From assembly GCA_002687255.1 (NCBI GenBank), contig NYZR01000019.1, forward strand, positions 26,160-36,051: 9,892 nucleotides of DNA, given 5' to 3'. The notes under the pieces were generated by a model. It made no database searches. It saw only the letters and a program-made list of their open reading frames with translations, and was not told the DNA's origin. Positions 1-5,288 of the stretch are shown piece by piece (position 1 is the stretch's first letter; the number at the start of each line of letters is the position of its first letter). The position numbers and the translations under genes were made by a program. Source of the stretch: Candidatus Pacearchaeota archaeon (GTDB lineage: Archaea; Nanobdellota; Nanobdellia; Pacearchaeales; GW2011-AR1).

Positions 1-730
1 TGATTGCTGGTTTGTCGTAACCGAGTTTGGGATAGATATCTCGGGCGACACGGAAATGGGGATCTTGGTCGATAGCCAGTGGGATGAGGCAGGGAATCTT
101 TTTCTTTTTGATTACTGAAGGTAAGAATGCTGGGACTGCTTGCATGCTTGTGAAGAAGATTTGTCCGATGTTCTCACTGTCGGTGAAGCCGAAGGCTCCT
201 TTGATTGTTGAGAAGGTAATTTTCTTGGCGACTTTGATTGCTTCAGGATACATGAGATTGGCGTGTTTGGTGTCGATAAGGAAATGGGTTTTCTTGGGGT
301 CGAATCCTAGGGCGATGATGTCAAGCATGTTTTCTGTCGTCCATTCCTGGATTTCTTCTAATGATTGGTCCTTGAATAGGAATTTCTCGTCGTCAGTGAA
401 TTGGAACCAGAGTTCTACACCGAAGGCATCCTGCAGCCATTTGGTGAACATCCATGTTCCGATATGTCCTAGATGGATTGGGCCTGATGGGCCACAGCCG
501 GTGTAGAGGAAGAACTTGTTTCCTTTTTCGTATTCATCTAAGAGCCAATTCATGTCTCTGTGGGCAAAGAAAACGTTTCTCCGGAGCATAGGGTGAGGTT
601 CTTTCGTATGTTTTTCTATTCTTTTTAGAAGAGCGGAGTCTATTTTTGATACGCCAAACTGTTTAATGAGGGCCTCGTAGTCTATTTCTCCTTCGACTTC
701 CCAGGGATTGACGTTGAACTCTTTTTTCAT
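1..730 (-). CDS. trpS: Tryptophanyl-tRNA synthetase, archaeal/eukaryotic type (partial, 3' end off window)
   Basis: Class I aminoacyl-tRNA synthetase that charges tRNA-Trp in the cytoplasm. The minus strand is open for 243 codons from ATG 730 to the window edge. The Rossmann fold starts near residue 74 with LYTGCGPSGPIHLGHIG, which carries the HIGH-type motif HLGH at 86-89. This is followed by TKWLQDAFGV, FTDDEKFLFK, and near the edge CLIPLAIDQDPHFRVARD and LGYDKPAI. The AIDQDP signature and the DDEKFLFK block are typical of archaeal/eukaryotic TrpRS rather than TyrRS. The short N-terminal extension before the catalytic domain also fits. KMSKS and the anticodon-binding domain must lie beyond base 1. 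A TATA-like TTTAAAAA (minus) at 752-759 sits 29 bases before the ATG, so the message is probably leaderless. An AGGAGG at 742-747 may be fortuitous. Confidence 0.95.
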   Translation of the reverse strand, partial: MKKEFNVNPWEVEGEIDYEALIKQFGVSKIDSALLKRIEKHTKEPHPMLRRNVFFAHRDMNWLLDEYEKGNKFFLYTGCGPSGPIHLGHIGTWMFTKWLQDAFGVELWFQFTDDEKFLFKDQSLEEIQEWTTENMLDIIALGFDPKKTHFLIDTKHANLMYPEAIKVAKKITFSTIKGAFGFTDSENIGQIFFTSMQAVPAFLPSVIKKKKIPCLIPLAIDQDPHFRVARDIYPKLGYDKPAI

Positions 731-751
731 TTTTGGGGAAAGCCTCCTTTG

Positions 752-759
752 TTTTTAAA
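752..759 (-). promoter_or_regulatory. TATA-like box of trpS
   Basis: Reads TTTAAAAA on the minus strand. Its first base is 29 bases from ATG 730, the spacing seen at most first genes here. The AGGAGG between box and start (742-747) would lie upstream of the predicted transcript start, so its role in ribosome binding is doubtful. Confidence 0.5.
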
Positions 760-802
760 GTGTTCTATGATTCTTTGGGATGGTGGTTTTTCTTACCGAA
801 AG

Positions 803-810
803 TTTTAAGT
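803..810 (+). promoter_or_regulatory. TATA-like box of the HicB-like gene
   Basis: TTTTAAGT begins exactly 30 bases before ATG 833. A GAGGAGGT at 825-832 abuts the ATG with no spacer, too close for a normal Shine-Dalgarno site. Box spacing therefore favours leaderless initiation at 833. Confidence 0.45.
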
Positions 811-832
811 AGATCTCTCTAGTTGAGGAGGT

Positions 833-1081
833 ATGGAAGAAGTTATCCAAGAGGCTGGTGTGAGTATGAACATAGCGGTGCGTGAGGAACAGATGGAGGA
901 TAAAAGAGTGTTTGTAGTAAATAATGAGGAGTTGGGAGTGGCTGATTTTGGGGATACGCTGGATCAGGCACTGGAGAATTTTAAAAATAGTGTGAAGGAT
1001 TATTTGTTGGCTTATCCTGAGAAAAAGAAGTTTCTGCAAAAAGAGGAAGAACCTCTGCTAGTTTCTCGCATCTCTGTTTAG
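833..1081 (+). CDS. HicB-like antitoxin
   Basis: 82-residue protein resembling the short, single-domain HicB antitoxins common in archaea, which bind and neutralise a HicA RNase. The diagnostic block is ELGVADFGDTLDQALENFK near residues 40-58. It matches the HicB pattern of a beta strand, a G-D-T turn and a helix with ALENxK, and is followed by VKDYLLAYPEKKKF. No DNA-binding domain is fused, so the protein ends soon after the partial RNase-H-like fold. Start 833 is chosen by a TATA box 30 bases upstream; Met12 (866) is the alternative and would remove a weakly conserved leader. The probable partner toxin lies downstream on the opposite strand (1189-1410). That convergent layout is unusual, because HicA and HicB are normally co-transcribed. 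The family call is good; pairing with the neighbour is inferred from adjacency. Confidence 0.75.
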   Translation: MEEVIQEAGVSMNIAVREEQMEDKRVFVVNNEELGVADFGDTLDQALENFKNSVKDYLLAYPEKKKFLQKEEEPLLVSRISV

Positions 1082-1082
1082 A

Positions 1083-1112
1083 GAGAACTTTGCGAAAATA
1101 GCAAAAGTTCTC
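1083..1112. repeat. Inverted repeat 1 between hicB-like and hicA-like genes
   Basis: GAGAACTTTGC (1083-1093) pairs with GCAAAAGTTCTC (1101-1112) around a 7-base loop, with one bulged base. It starts two bases after the HicB stop codon. It could act as a terminator or processing site. The left-arm sequence recurs in the larger repeat that follows. Confidence 0.8.
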
Positions 1113-1117
1113 AGAGC

Positions 1118-1187
1118 GAACTTTGAAGGATCCGAATCTGGCTTTTTCAGCGGTTGCCAATTCGGAAAACTGGTTTATTCAAAGTTC
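1118..1187. repeat. Nested inverted repeat 2 between the convergent genes
   Basis: The outer arms GAACTTTGAA (1118-1127) and TTCAAAGTTC (1178-1187) are a perfect 10-base inverted repeat. Inside them, CCGAAT (1132-1137) pairs with ATTCGG (1160-1165) and TGGC (1139-1142) with GCCA (1156-1159). A long hairpin is therefore possible in transcripts from either strand. It ends two bases from the stop codon of the HicA-like gene. Confidence 0.8.
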
Positions 1188-1188
1188 T

Positions 1189-1410
1189 CTAGAGGTGTTT
1201 CTCTAGGTCTTCTCTTTTGATGTCCAGCTGTCTGAGGATGTTTTTGTAAATCCACACAGGAAGAATGTCTTGATGCGTCGGCACGTTGGTTGATCTCTTG
1301 TTGTTCGGATTCTCTATGATGACACCGTGTGAGGTGTTCCTGATTTCTAGGCAGCCGTATTTTTTGAGGGCTGCGAGCACTTTTCTGACTTTCAGATTCC
1401 TCGATTTCAT
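1189..1410 (-). CDS. HicA-like toxin (predicted mRNA interferase)
   Basis: 73-residue protein with the HicA fold pattern, a small double-stranded-RNA-binding-like domain that in known members cleaves mRNA. The core reads KKYGCLEIRNTSHGVIIENP followed by STNVPTHQDILPVWIYKNIL and LDIKREDLEKHL. The histidine of TSHG (H28) sits where HicA carries its catalytic His, after the G-x-x-x-x-R strand. The VPTHQD and ILRQLDIKREDL segments match the usual VPxH and ILRQAGLxxEEF blocks. Length is normal for HicA. The frame stays open upstream past 1410, but ATG 1410 is chosen because the HicA domain starts there and a TTTAAAGG box (minus) lies 30 bases before it. It faces the HicB-like gene across nested inverted repeats, so each gene has its own promoter. 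Confidence 0.78.
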   Translation of the reverse strand: MKSRNLKVRKVLAALKKYGCLEIRNTSHGVIIENPNNKRSTNVPTHQDILPVWIYKNILRQLDIKREDLEKHL

Positions 1411-1432
1411 GCTTTTCTTCTGAGTGAAGGAA

Positions 1433-1443
1433 CCTTTAAATAA
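1433..1443. promoter_or_regulatory. Shared divergent TATA region (HicA-like / cyclase-like gene)
   Basis: CCTTTAAATAA reads as TTTAAATAA on plus, 29 bases before ATG 1464, and as TTATTTAAAGG on minus, 30-33 bases before ATG 1410. One AT-rich core may therefore serve both leaderless genes, coupling toxin and receptor promoters. Confidence 0.5.
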
Positions 1444-1463
1444 CTCTCCTTCGTGTGAAGACC

Positions 1464-3389
1464 ATGAAAAAGATCGTGGCCTTGTTAGCTGTTTTGATGA
1501 TTTTGCCGATGGTTTCTGCGGCGTTGACGGTGACGGAGCCGGCTCCGGTGTATAATGTTGGGGATACGTTGAGCGTTGCCGTGCATGTGGAAGCGGCGGA
1601 GGACACCAATGCGTTTTTGGAGGCTCGATTGGTGTGTGATGGGAGTGATGAAGTGTTGTATCGGAGTCCGGAGCAGTTGGATGCGGGGGAAGCGAAGGAT
1701 GTGTCGATTTCATTTGTTTTGGATCCGTTGTTGTTAGGTGGTTTGCAAGGGGCTTGTCAGATTCAAGCAGGATATGGAACTGAAATTGCAAGCACAGGAA
1801 GTTTTTCGATTAGTGATACTGTTGATGTGACTTTTGATCTTGAGAGGAATGTGGCTCCTGGATCGACTGTTGCGGTGAGTGGGACGGCGGTGAAGCAGAA
1901 TGGACAAGCTGTGACCGGAACAGCTGAGCTCACTATTGAAGATTTGGGTATATCTCAGGAAGTTGAGGTTGTTGGTGGGACTTTTTCTGCAAGTTTCACC
2001 GTTCCTGTTGATGCCAGAGGACAAAATTATAATCTCGAGGTTCGGGCAGTGGAAAGACAAGGAGATGTGGTGATCAATAGCGGCACACAGGGCAAGTTGT
2101 TTGCAGTTTTACAGGTTGTTAGCAGTTTGGATATCGCTTTGCAGGAACTGAGTGTTGTTCCTGGCAATCCTATTAAGTATACCGTTTTATTGAGTGATCA
2201 AGCCGGAGAAGGGATTGCTGCTGAAGTTGGTGTTGATGTTGTTGATTCTTCTGGAGAGATTTTACTAACGGAAAGGGTGCAGACTGGTGAGGGTCAGACA
2301 TTGGATATTGATACTACGCAGCTGCCTGGTGAATGGTTTTTAGAGACGACCTATGAAGATCTTTCTGGAAGTAAGGGTTTTCTTGTTGAGGAGTTGGCGA
2401 AGGTCAATGCGGTGTTGGATGAGAACGGAACGTTGGTGATGACGAATGTGGGAAATGTTCCTTATCTAAAACCGTTGACGATTTCTCTCAGTGGAATTGA
2501 GAGAGATCTGGATGTTGATCTAGATTATGGGGAAGAAGTGCAGTATGCTTTGGAAGCGCCTGATGGCTCGTATGACATTTTGGTGATCTCTGGCGGGGAA
2601 ACACGAGAGCTGGGGAATGTTGCGTTGACAGGGAGTGCGATTAGCGTTGAGGAGTTGAAGCGGTCGTTCAGTGGGAATCTGATGATGGTGTTTTGGCTGG
2701 TGTTGTTGTTGGGCTTGGGTGTGGTTGCGGTGATTGTGTATAGGAAGGTGCGGAAGAAGATATTCTTTGGGAAGACGCCGGTTGATGTGTCGATGAGGAA
2801 GGACTCTGCCGGCGAGGAGAGGAATGGTGAGTTTGGTGATCGTCAAGAAGTTGCTGCGGTTGTTTTGCATTTGAGAAGGTATGAGGAGTTGAAGCGGAAG
2901 AAGGCTCTTGCTAGCGTAGAACAGGCTCTTGATGAGGCGGTGAGCATGGGTGGGAAGCTGCACGGGGTTGGTGATGAAAGAGTGGTCTTGTTCGCTCCGT
3001 TGTTTACCCACGAAGAAGATAATTCCTTGAAGGCTGTGAAAGCTGCTAGGGCAGTTGAAAAAGTTTTGGTGGTGCATAATTCTTCTGGGAAAGAGAAGAT
3101 TGACTTTGGGATTGGTGTGAACGTTGGTGAGATGGTTGTGGAAAGGCATGATGGAAAGACGAAGTTTACTTCTGTTGGGACAACGATGGTTGATGCGAAG
3201 CGATTATCTAAATCTGCTAAGAAGCAAGTATTGTTGTCGCAGGATGCTCATGGGAAGACGACTGGCAAGGTGAAGGTCTCTCGAGAAGGATTGGGGTGGC
3301 GGTTGAGCGGAGTTCCTGAGCGAGTGGATGATGTTCATGTTAGGAGGGCGGTGGAGGGGCATAAGGCTGCTGGTGGGAAGAAGAAGTAG
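1464..3389 (+). CDS. Type I membrane protein: secreted beta-sandwich region, one TM helix, degenerate class III nucleotidyl-cyclase-like domain
   Basis: 641 residues. A signal peptide (about 1-19, MKKIVALLAVLMILPMVSA) leads into about 380 residues of beta-rich, Val/Thr/Gly-rich sequence resembling Ig-like or macroglobulin-like modules. Two cysteines (C58, C98) could form a disulfide. One membrane helix (about 406-426) is followed by RKVRKK, placing the N-terminus outside. Residues about 464-610 resemble a class III adenylate/guanylate cyclase catalytic domain: GVGDERVVLFAPL, HEEDNSLKAVKAARAVEKVL, IDFGIGVNVGEMVV, VGTTMVDAKRL and KQVLLSQDA. The second metal Asp is present (D504), but the first aligns with H469. 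The GDTVNxAAR motif reads GTTMVDAKR, so the Asp and Asn are lost and only the Arg (R580) is kept. It is probably a non-cyclising nucleotide- or ligand-binding signalling domain. Start 1464 is favoured over GTG 1455 by signal-peptide position and TATA spacing. Confidence 0.8.
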   Translation: MKKIVALLAVLMILPMVSAALTVTEPAPVYNVGDTLSVAVHVEAAEDTNAFLEARLVCDGSDEVLYRSPEQLDAGEAKDVSISFVLDPLLLGGLQGACQIQAGYGTEIASTGSFSISDTVDVTFDLERNVAPGSTVAVSGTAVKQNGQAVTGTAELTIEDLGISQEVEVVGGTFSASFTVPVDARGQNYNLEVRAVERQGDVVINSGTQGKLFAVLQVVSSLDIALQELSVVPGNPIKYTVLLSDQAGEGIAAEVGVDVVDSSGEILLTERVQTGEGQTLDIDTTQLPGEWFLETTYEDLSGSKGFLVEELAKVNAVLDENGTLVMTNVGNVPYLKPLTISLSGIERDLDVDLDYGEEVQYALEAPDGSYDILVISGGETRELGNVALTGSAISVEELKRSFSGNLMMVFWLVLLLGLGVVAVIVYRKVRKKIFFGKTPVDVSMRKDSAGEERNGEFGDRQEVAAVVLHLRRYEELKRKKALASVEQALDEAVSMGGKLHGVGDERVVLFAPLFTHEEDNSLKAVKAARAVEKVLVVHNSSGKEKIDFGIGVNVGEMVVERHDGKTKFTSVGTTMVDAKRLSKSAKKQVLLSQDAHGKTTGKVKVSREGLGWRLSGVPERVDDVHVRRAVEGHKAAGGKKK

Positions 3390-3397
3390 GACGAAAG

Positions 3398-3407
3398 ATT
3401 TAGTAAT
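3398..3407 (+). promoter_or_regulatory. Weak TATA-like box before the 3428 gene
   Basis: ATTTAGTAAT begins 30 bases before ATG 3428. It is a poor match to the archaeal consensus and supported mainly by the spacing shared with other genes here. Confidence 0.3.
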
Positions 3408-3427
3408 AAAGAACAACCAGGTTGTTT

Positions 3428-3622
3428 ATGAATGTGCTTCCAAAGCAGGCTCAAGTGGATTTTAGGGGGGCAAGTCTTAGAGAGATGGAAGAGTCCTATG
3501 CTGATGCCTTCCGCAGAGGAGGGGATGACCCAGCGAAGGTTATTGAAGAGTATGAAGGGAGGCTTGGTTCTCTCGATTTTTTGCTGGCACAGATGAGATT
3601 CTTCAATATCACGCTGCAGTAA
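3428..3622 (+). CDS. Small hypothetical protein
   Basis: 64 residues, unrecognised. The sequence is soluble and mostly helical in character. After MNVLPKQAQVDF comes a charged stretch with REMEESYADAFRRGGDDP and then VIEEYEGRLGSLDFLLAQM, which could form a short amphipathic helical pair. It lies in the same direction as, and 38 bases after, the cyclase-like receptor gene. Co-transcription is possible, but a weak TATA-like sequence 30 bases before ATG 3428 could give its own leaderless message. An in-frame TTG two codons earlier is the alternative start. No catalytic motif, signal peptide or membrane segment is visible. Codon use matches the neighbours, which supports a real gene. Confidence 0.55.
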   Translation: MNVLPKQAQVDFRGASLREMEESYADAFRRGGDDPAKVIEEYEGRLGSLDFLLAQMRFFNITLQ

Positions 3623-3652
3623 AAGTGAGGGCTGAGGCTGAGAAGGCGTCAG

Positions 3653-3660
3653 GTATTTAA
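3653..3660 (+). promoter_or_regulatory. TATA-like box of the HAD gene
   Basis: GTATTTAA begins 30 bases before ATG 3683, supporting a leaderless transcript and deciding that start over upstream in-frame non-ATG codons. Confidence 0.5.
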
Positions 3661-3682
3661 ACCATTCTTGTTTTTTTCTGTG

Positions 3683-4309
3683 ATGGTGATTAAGTTGTTG
3701 GTGTTGGATTGTGATGGGATTCTTTTGGATTCTCGAAAGCCGATTGTGCAGGCTTTGCGAGATGCTCTGAAAAGTCGAGGATATCGGTTGAGCAAGCGGG
3801 TTCTGAAAGAATTGGGGAATGGGCCGATTGAAGATGTGTTTGCTTCTGTAGGGGTTCGAAAGGATGACATTGAGGAAGTGGCGAAGCGGTTTGAAGAAGG
3901 GAAGGTGAAGAGAATGGATATGGTGAAGGCTGCTCCGTGGGTTTCTGTTTTGAAAGGGGTGAAGGTTCCGAAGATTGGATTGACGAATAATCTTTCTCCG
4001 ATTATTCGGAAGCAATTACGAGGTGTGGGGATTGGTTTCGTGCATGAGGTATTGGGCGCTGAGCGAGGGGAGAGCAAGGTTGTGCGGTTTCGGCAGATCT
4101 TGAAGCAGCAGGGGGTTCGGGCTGATGAGGTGGTGTATGTCGATGATAAGCCTGCCGGTGTTGCGTTGGCTCGGAAGATTGGGTGTGTTTCGGTGCTGGT
4201 GCCGGGGCCGGCGGCTTGGGCTTCTCGGGAAGAGGCTCTTCGGGCGGGGGCAGATTTTGTTGTTCAGGATTTGCGGGGCGTTGTGAAGATTGTTCGGGAG
4301 TTAGATTAG
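3683..4309 (+). CDS. HAD-superfamily hydrolase (phosphatase-like)
   Basis: 208 residues with all four HAD motifs. Motif I is LLVLDCDGILLDS, with nucleophile D9 and acid/base D11. Motif II is IGLTNN, with T101. Motif III is K132 in RGESKVV. Motif IV is VVYVDDKPAGVALARKIG, with D154/D155 binding Mg2+. A helical cap lies between motifs I and II (about residues 20-90), as in phosphoglycolate- and beta-phosphoglucomutase-like C1-cap members. The reaction is therefore probably phosphate-ester hydrolysis on a small cytoplasmic substrate. The substrate cannot be read from the sequence. The late motif IV with VDDKPAGVALARKIGC resembles the HAD-IA type. The gene appears to have its own promoter and converges on the AhpD-like gene at 4345, with an inverted repeat over the junction. 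Confidence 0.85.
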   Translation: MVIKLLVLDCDGILLDSRKPIVQALRDALKSRGYRLSKRVLKELGNGPIEDVFASVGVRKDDIEEVAKRFEEGKVKRMDMVKAAPWVSVLKGVKVPKIGLTNNLSPIIRKQLRGVGIGFVHEVLGAERGESKVVRFRQILKQQGVRADEVVYVDDKPAGVALARKIGCVSVLVPGPAAWASREEALRAGADFVVQDLRGVVKIVRELD

Positions 4310-4310
4310 A

Positions 4311-4366
4311 GAGGCTGGCTGGTAAGGTGATGATTAAGAAACAGTTATGGTAACTTCACCAGCCTC
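4311..4366. terminator. Inverted repeat at the convergent 3' ends of the HAD and AhpD-like genes
   Basis: GAGGCTGG (4311-4318) pairs with CCAGCCTC (4359-4366), and GGTGA (4326-4330) with TCACC (4356-4360) as an alternative inner stem. The loop is long (about 40 bases) and the right arm lies inside the last codons of the minus gene. A bidirectional terminator role is plausible but unproven. Confidence 0.4.
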
Positions 4367-4644
4367 CCTTGGTCTAGGTAATACCCGTCATGTCCGGGGT
4401 TGCCTTCGAGTGAAGAGGTGAGGACGTCTAAGGTGTCGTCGTCAAGCTCGAGGTTGTGTGCGGTTTTGAGGGCGTGTGCTTTAACACAGTGATCGCAGCA
4501 ATGTTCCTTCCCTGGGTTGTTAGGTAGAACTGCATTTCTGACTATGAATGCTTGGAGCTCCTCTTGGAAGGATTGAGGAAGGAAGGAAAATCCTACGAAA
4601 AGCGGTTGTTCAGTTATTTGATAATTGGTTTTTTGTGAAGCCAT
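4345..4644 (-). CDS. Small AhpD / carboxymuconolactone-decarboxylase-like protein with CxxCxxxH motif
   Basis: 99 residues. Residues 47-57 read EHCCDHCVKAH, giving C50-x2-C53-x3-H57. This is the redox and proton-relay motif of AhpD-type alkylhydroperoxidases and many carboxymuconolactone-decarboxylase family proteins. The following ALKTAHNLELDDDTLDVL fits the family pattern of a helix, a Gly/Asn turn and an 'LSxEEL' helix. The preceding FQEELQAFIVRNAVLPNN could be the helix before the active site. The protein is shorter than AhpD (about 175 residues), close to single-repeat family members. H48, H52 and C49 add possible metal ligands, so a small zinc protein is the main alternative. No signal peptide is seen. 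The start is ATG 4644. The 5' region holds a promoter, a 32-codon ORF and a two-layer hairpin. The family call rests on one motif and its surroundings. Confidence 0.55.
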   Translation of the reverse strand: MASQKTNYQITEQPLFVGFSFLPQSFQEELQAFIVRNAVLPNNPGKEHCCDHCVKAHALKTAHNLELDDDTLDVLTSSLEGNPGHDGYYLDQGRLVKLP

Positions 4645-4656
4645 GGTATGTGGGGT

Positions 4657-4688
4657 GCAAGATCCGAGATTTGCTCGGGTTTACTTGC
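4657..4688 (-). other. Two-layer hairpin upstream of the AhpD-like gene
   Basis: On the minus-strand transcript GCAAG (4688-4684) pairs with CTTGC (4661-4657), enclosing CCGAG / CTCGG (4678-4674 with 4668-4664). It ends 13 bases before ATG 4644. A second stem, GCCACG / CGTGGC, is at 4700-4716. These could be a leader structure or part of a small RNA. Confidence 0.45.
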
Positions 4689-4779
4689 GAGAATAAATGG
4701 CCACGGCGTTCGTGGCGAAACAGATTGGAGCGGCGGCCAGTGGAGCGTGCAATGTCCAAAACTGTCCTCTCTTTTTCAT
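4681..4779 (-). CDS. Possible 32-codon leader ORF before the AhpD-like gene
   Basis: The ORF begins with ATG 4779 (MKKRGQFWTLHAPLAAAP) and stops at TAA 4681-4683. It is supported only by its promoter: TTTATATA on the minus strand at 4801-4808 lies 29 bases before the ATG. That is the same spacing as at confirmed genes, and the region resembles the promoter of the secreted protein at 6004. It could be a small peptide, a leader peptide for the gene at 4644, or the truncated 5' end of a lost gene whose promoter remains. The codons themselves show no family resemblance. The region could equally be transcribed as a non-coding RNA. Confidence 0.3.
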   Translation of the reverse strand: MKKRGQFWTLHAPLAAAPICFATNAVAIYSRK

Positions 4780-4800
4780 GGTGTGTTTAGGGTGTTGAGA

Positions 4801-4808
4801 TATATAAA
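4801..4808 (-). promoter_or_regulatory. Strong TATA box on the minus strand
   Basis: Reads TTTATATATCTC on minus, identical over 12 bases to the box of the 6004 gene. ATG 4779 follows at 29 bases in a similar ACACCATGAAAA context. This is the best promoter candidate for the 4345-4644 gene and the leader ORF. Confidence 0.55.
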
Positions 4809-5067
4809 TGTTTTTGTTGAGCCGGAGAAATGGTATCGGATAAAGATGAGGGTCAAGCTTTCTGATGATGTGCGGAAGAAGGACACTCTTTTGGCGTGGG
4901 TGAATGGGAAGAAAGTGTTGGAGAAAAAATTGCATTTACGAAAGAAGAAAAGTTATGGCATTAATCAGGTTATGTTCAGTTTGTTTTTTGGAGGGGATGA
5001 TGATTCTTGGGTTACGTCGAAGGAGGAGAAAGTTTATTTTAAGAACTTCTTTGTTGAGGGGAACTAG
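4801..5067 (+). pseudogene. C-terminal remnant of a polysaccharide-lyase-14-like (concanavalin-like) protein
   Basis: About 88 codons are open to the stop at 5065-5067. The sequence EPEKWYRIKMRVKLSD, then LLAWVNGKKVLEKK, then GINQVMFSLFFGGDDDSW and KEEKVYFKNFFV matches the end of PL14-like beta-jelly-roll lyases. In those proteins W-Y-x-I-x-x-R-V-K, a V-N/D-G-K strand, F-S-x-F-F-G-G and Y-F-x-N-F-x-V occur in the same order. Intact members are well over 200 residues with an export signal, and the N-terminal half is absent here. Upstream codons in this frame, and in the other plus frames, show no lyase-like sequence. The similarity begins next to a minus-strand promoter, suggesting a rearrangement joint near 4800. 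A short product from ATG 4846 cannot be excluded. The family assignment is from memory of conserved motifs. Confidence 0.55.
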
Positions 5068-5081
5068 GGTTGATTTGGATA

Positions 5082-5288
5082 TTACGGTAGTGTCTCCAAA
5101 ATCGAGTCGATTGCGTCAAATACTTCATCGTCGGTTTCTAGCGTTGAGAGATCACTGGCAGTTACTTCTGCGTTTTCGTCTATTTCAGTTCCCTGTGCTC
5201 GGACTTCTTCCTGTGCTTGATTGTTGTAATGGATGACTCCGACTACGAGGATGAGGATAATAATGAATAGGAGGATTCCTTTTTTCAT
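5082..5288 (-). CDS. Small membrane-anchored acidic protein
   Basis: 68 residues. One hydrophobic helix (MKKGILLFIIILILVVGVI) is followed by an acidic, hydrophilic tail with EIDENAEVTASDL and DDEVFDAIDSILETLP. With two lysines before the helix, the tail should face outside the cell if the helix is an uncleaved anchor. Family not recognised. It is the second gene of an operon: its ATG overlaps the TGA of the upstream secreted Cys-pair gene in an ATGA junction. A clear GGAGG lies 7 bases before the start (5296-5300), the only well-placed Shine-Dalgarno site in the window. Tight coupling suggests it works with, or anchors, the upstream product at the cell surface. Confidence 0.8.
   Translation of the reverse strand: MKKGILLFIIILILVVGVIHYNNQAQEEVRAQGTEIDENAEVTASDLSTLETDDEVFDAIDSILETLP

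Noticed and set aside
84..506. 140-codon plus-strand ORF
   Set aside because: It lies wholly inside the trpS gene on the other strand, whose frame gives clear TrpRS motifs; the plus frame gives nothing recognisable.
1411..1791. Upstream extension of the HicA-like frame to 1791
   Set aside because: It runs antisense through the signal peptide and first beta region of the 1464 gene and is Pro/His/Thr-rich, typical of an antisense shadow. The TATA box and family length support ATG 1410.
3204..4077. Long minus-strand ORFs opposite the receptor end and the HAD gene
   Set aside because: They are antisense to coding regions with complete motifs and have shadow-like composition (His, Pro, Asn, Ser rich).
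4657..4745. Possible tRNA or small structured RNA
   Set aside because: Stems are present, but no cloverleaf, T-loop consensus or anticodon arm could be laid out, so only the hairpins are reported.
4548..4790. Plus-strand ORF over the AhpD-like gene start and its leader
   Set aside because: No promoter at the expected spacing and no family resemblance; it overlaps a better minus-strand gene.
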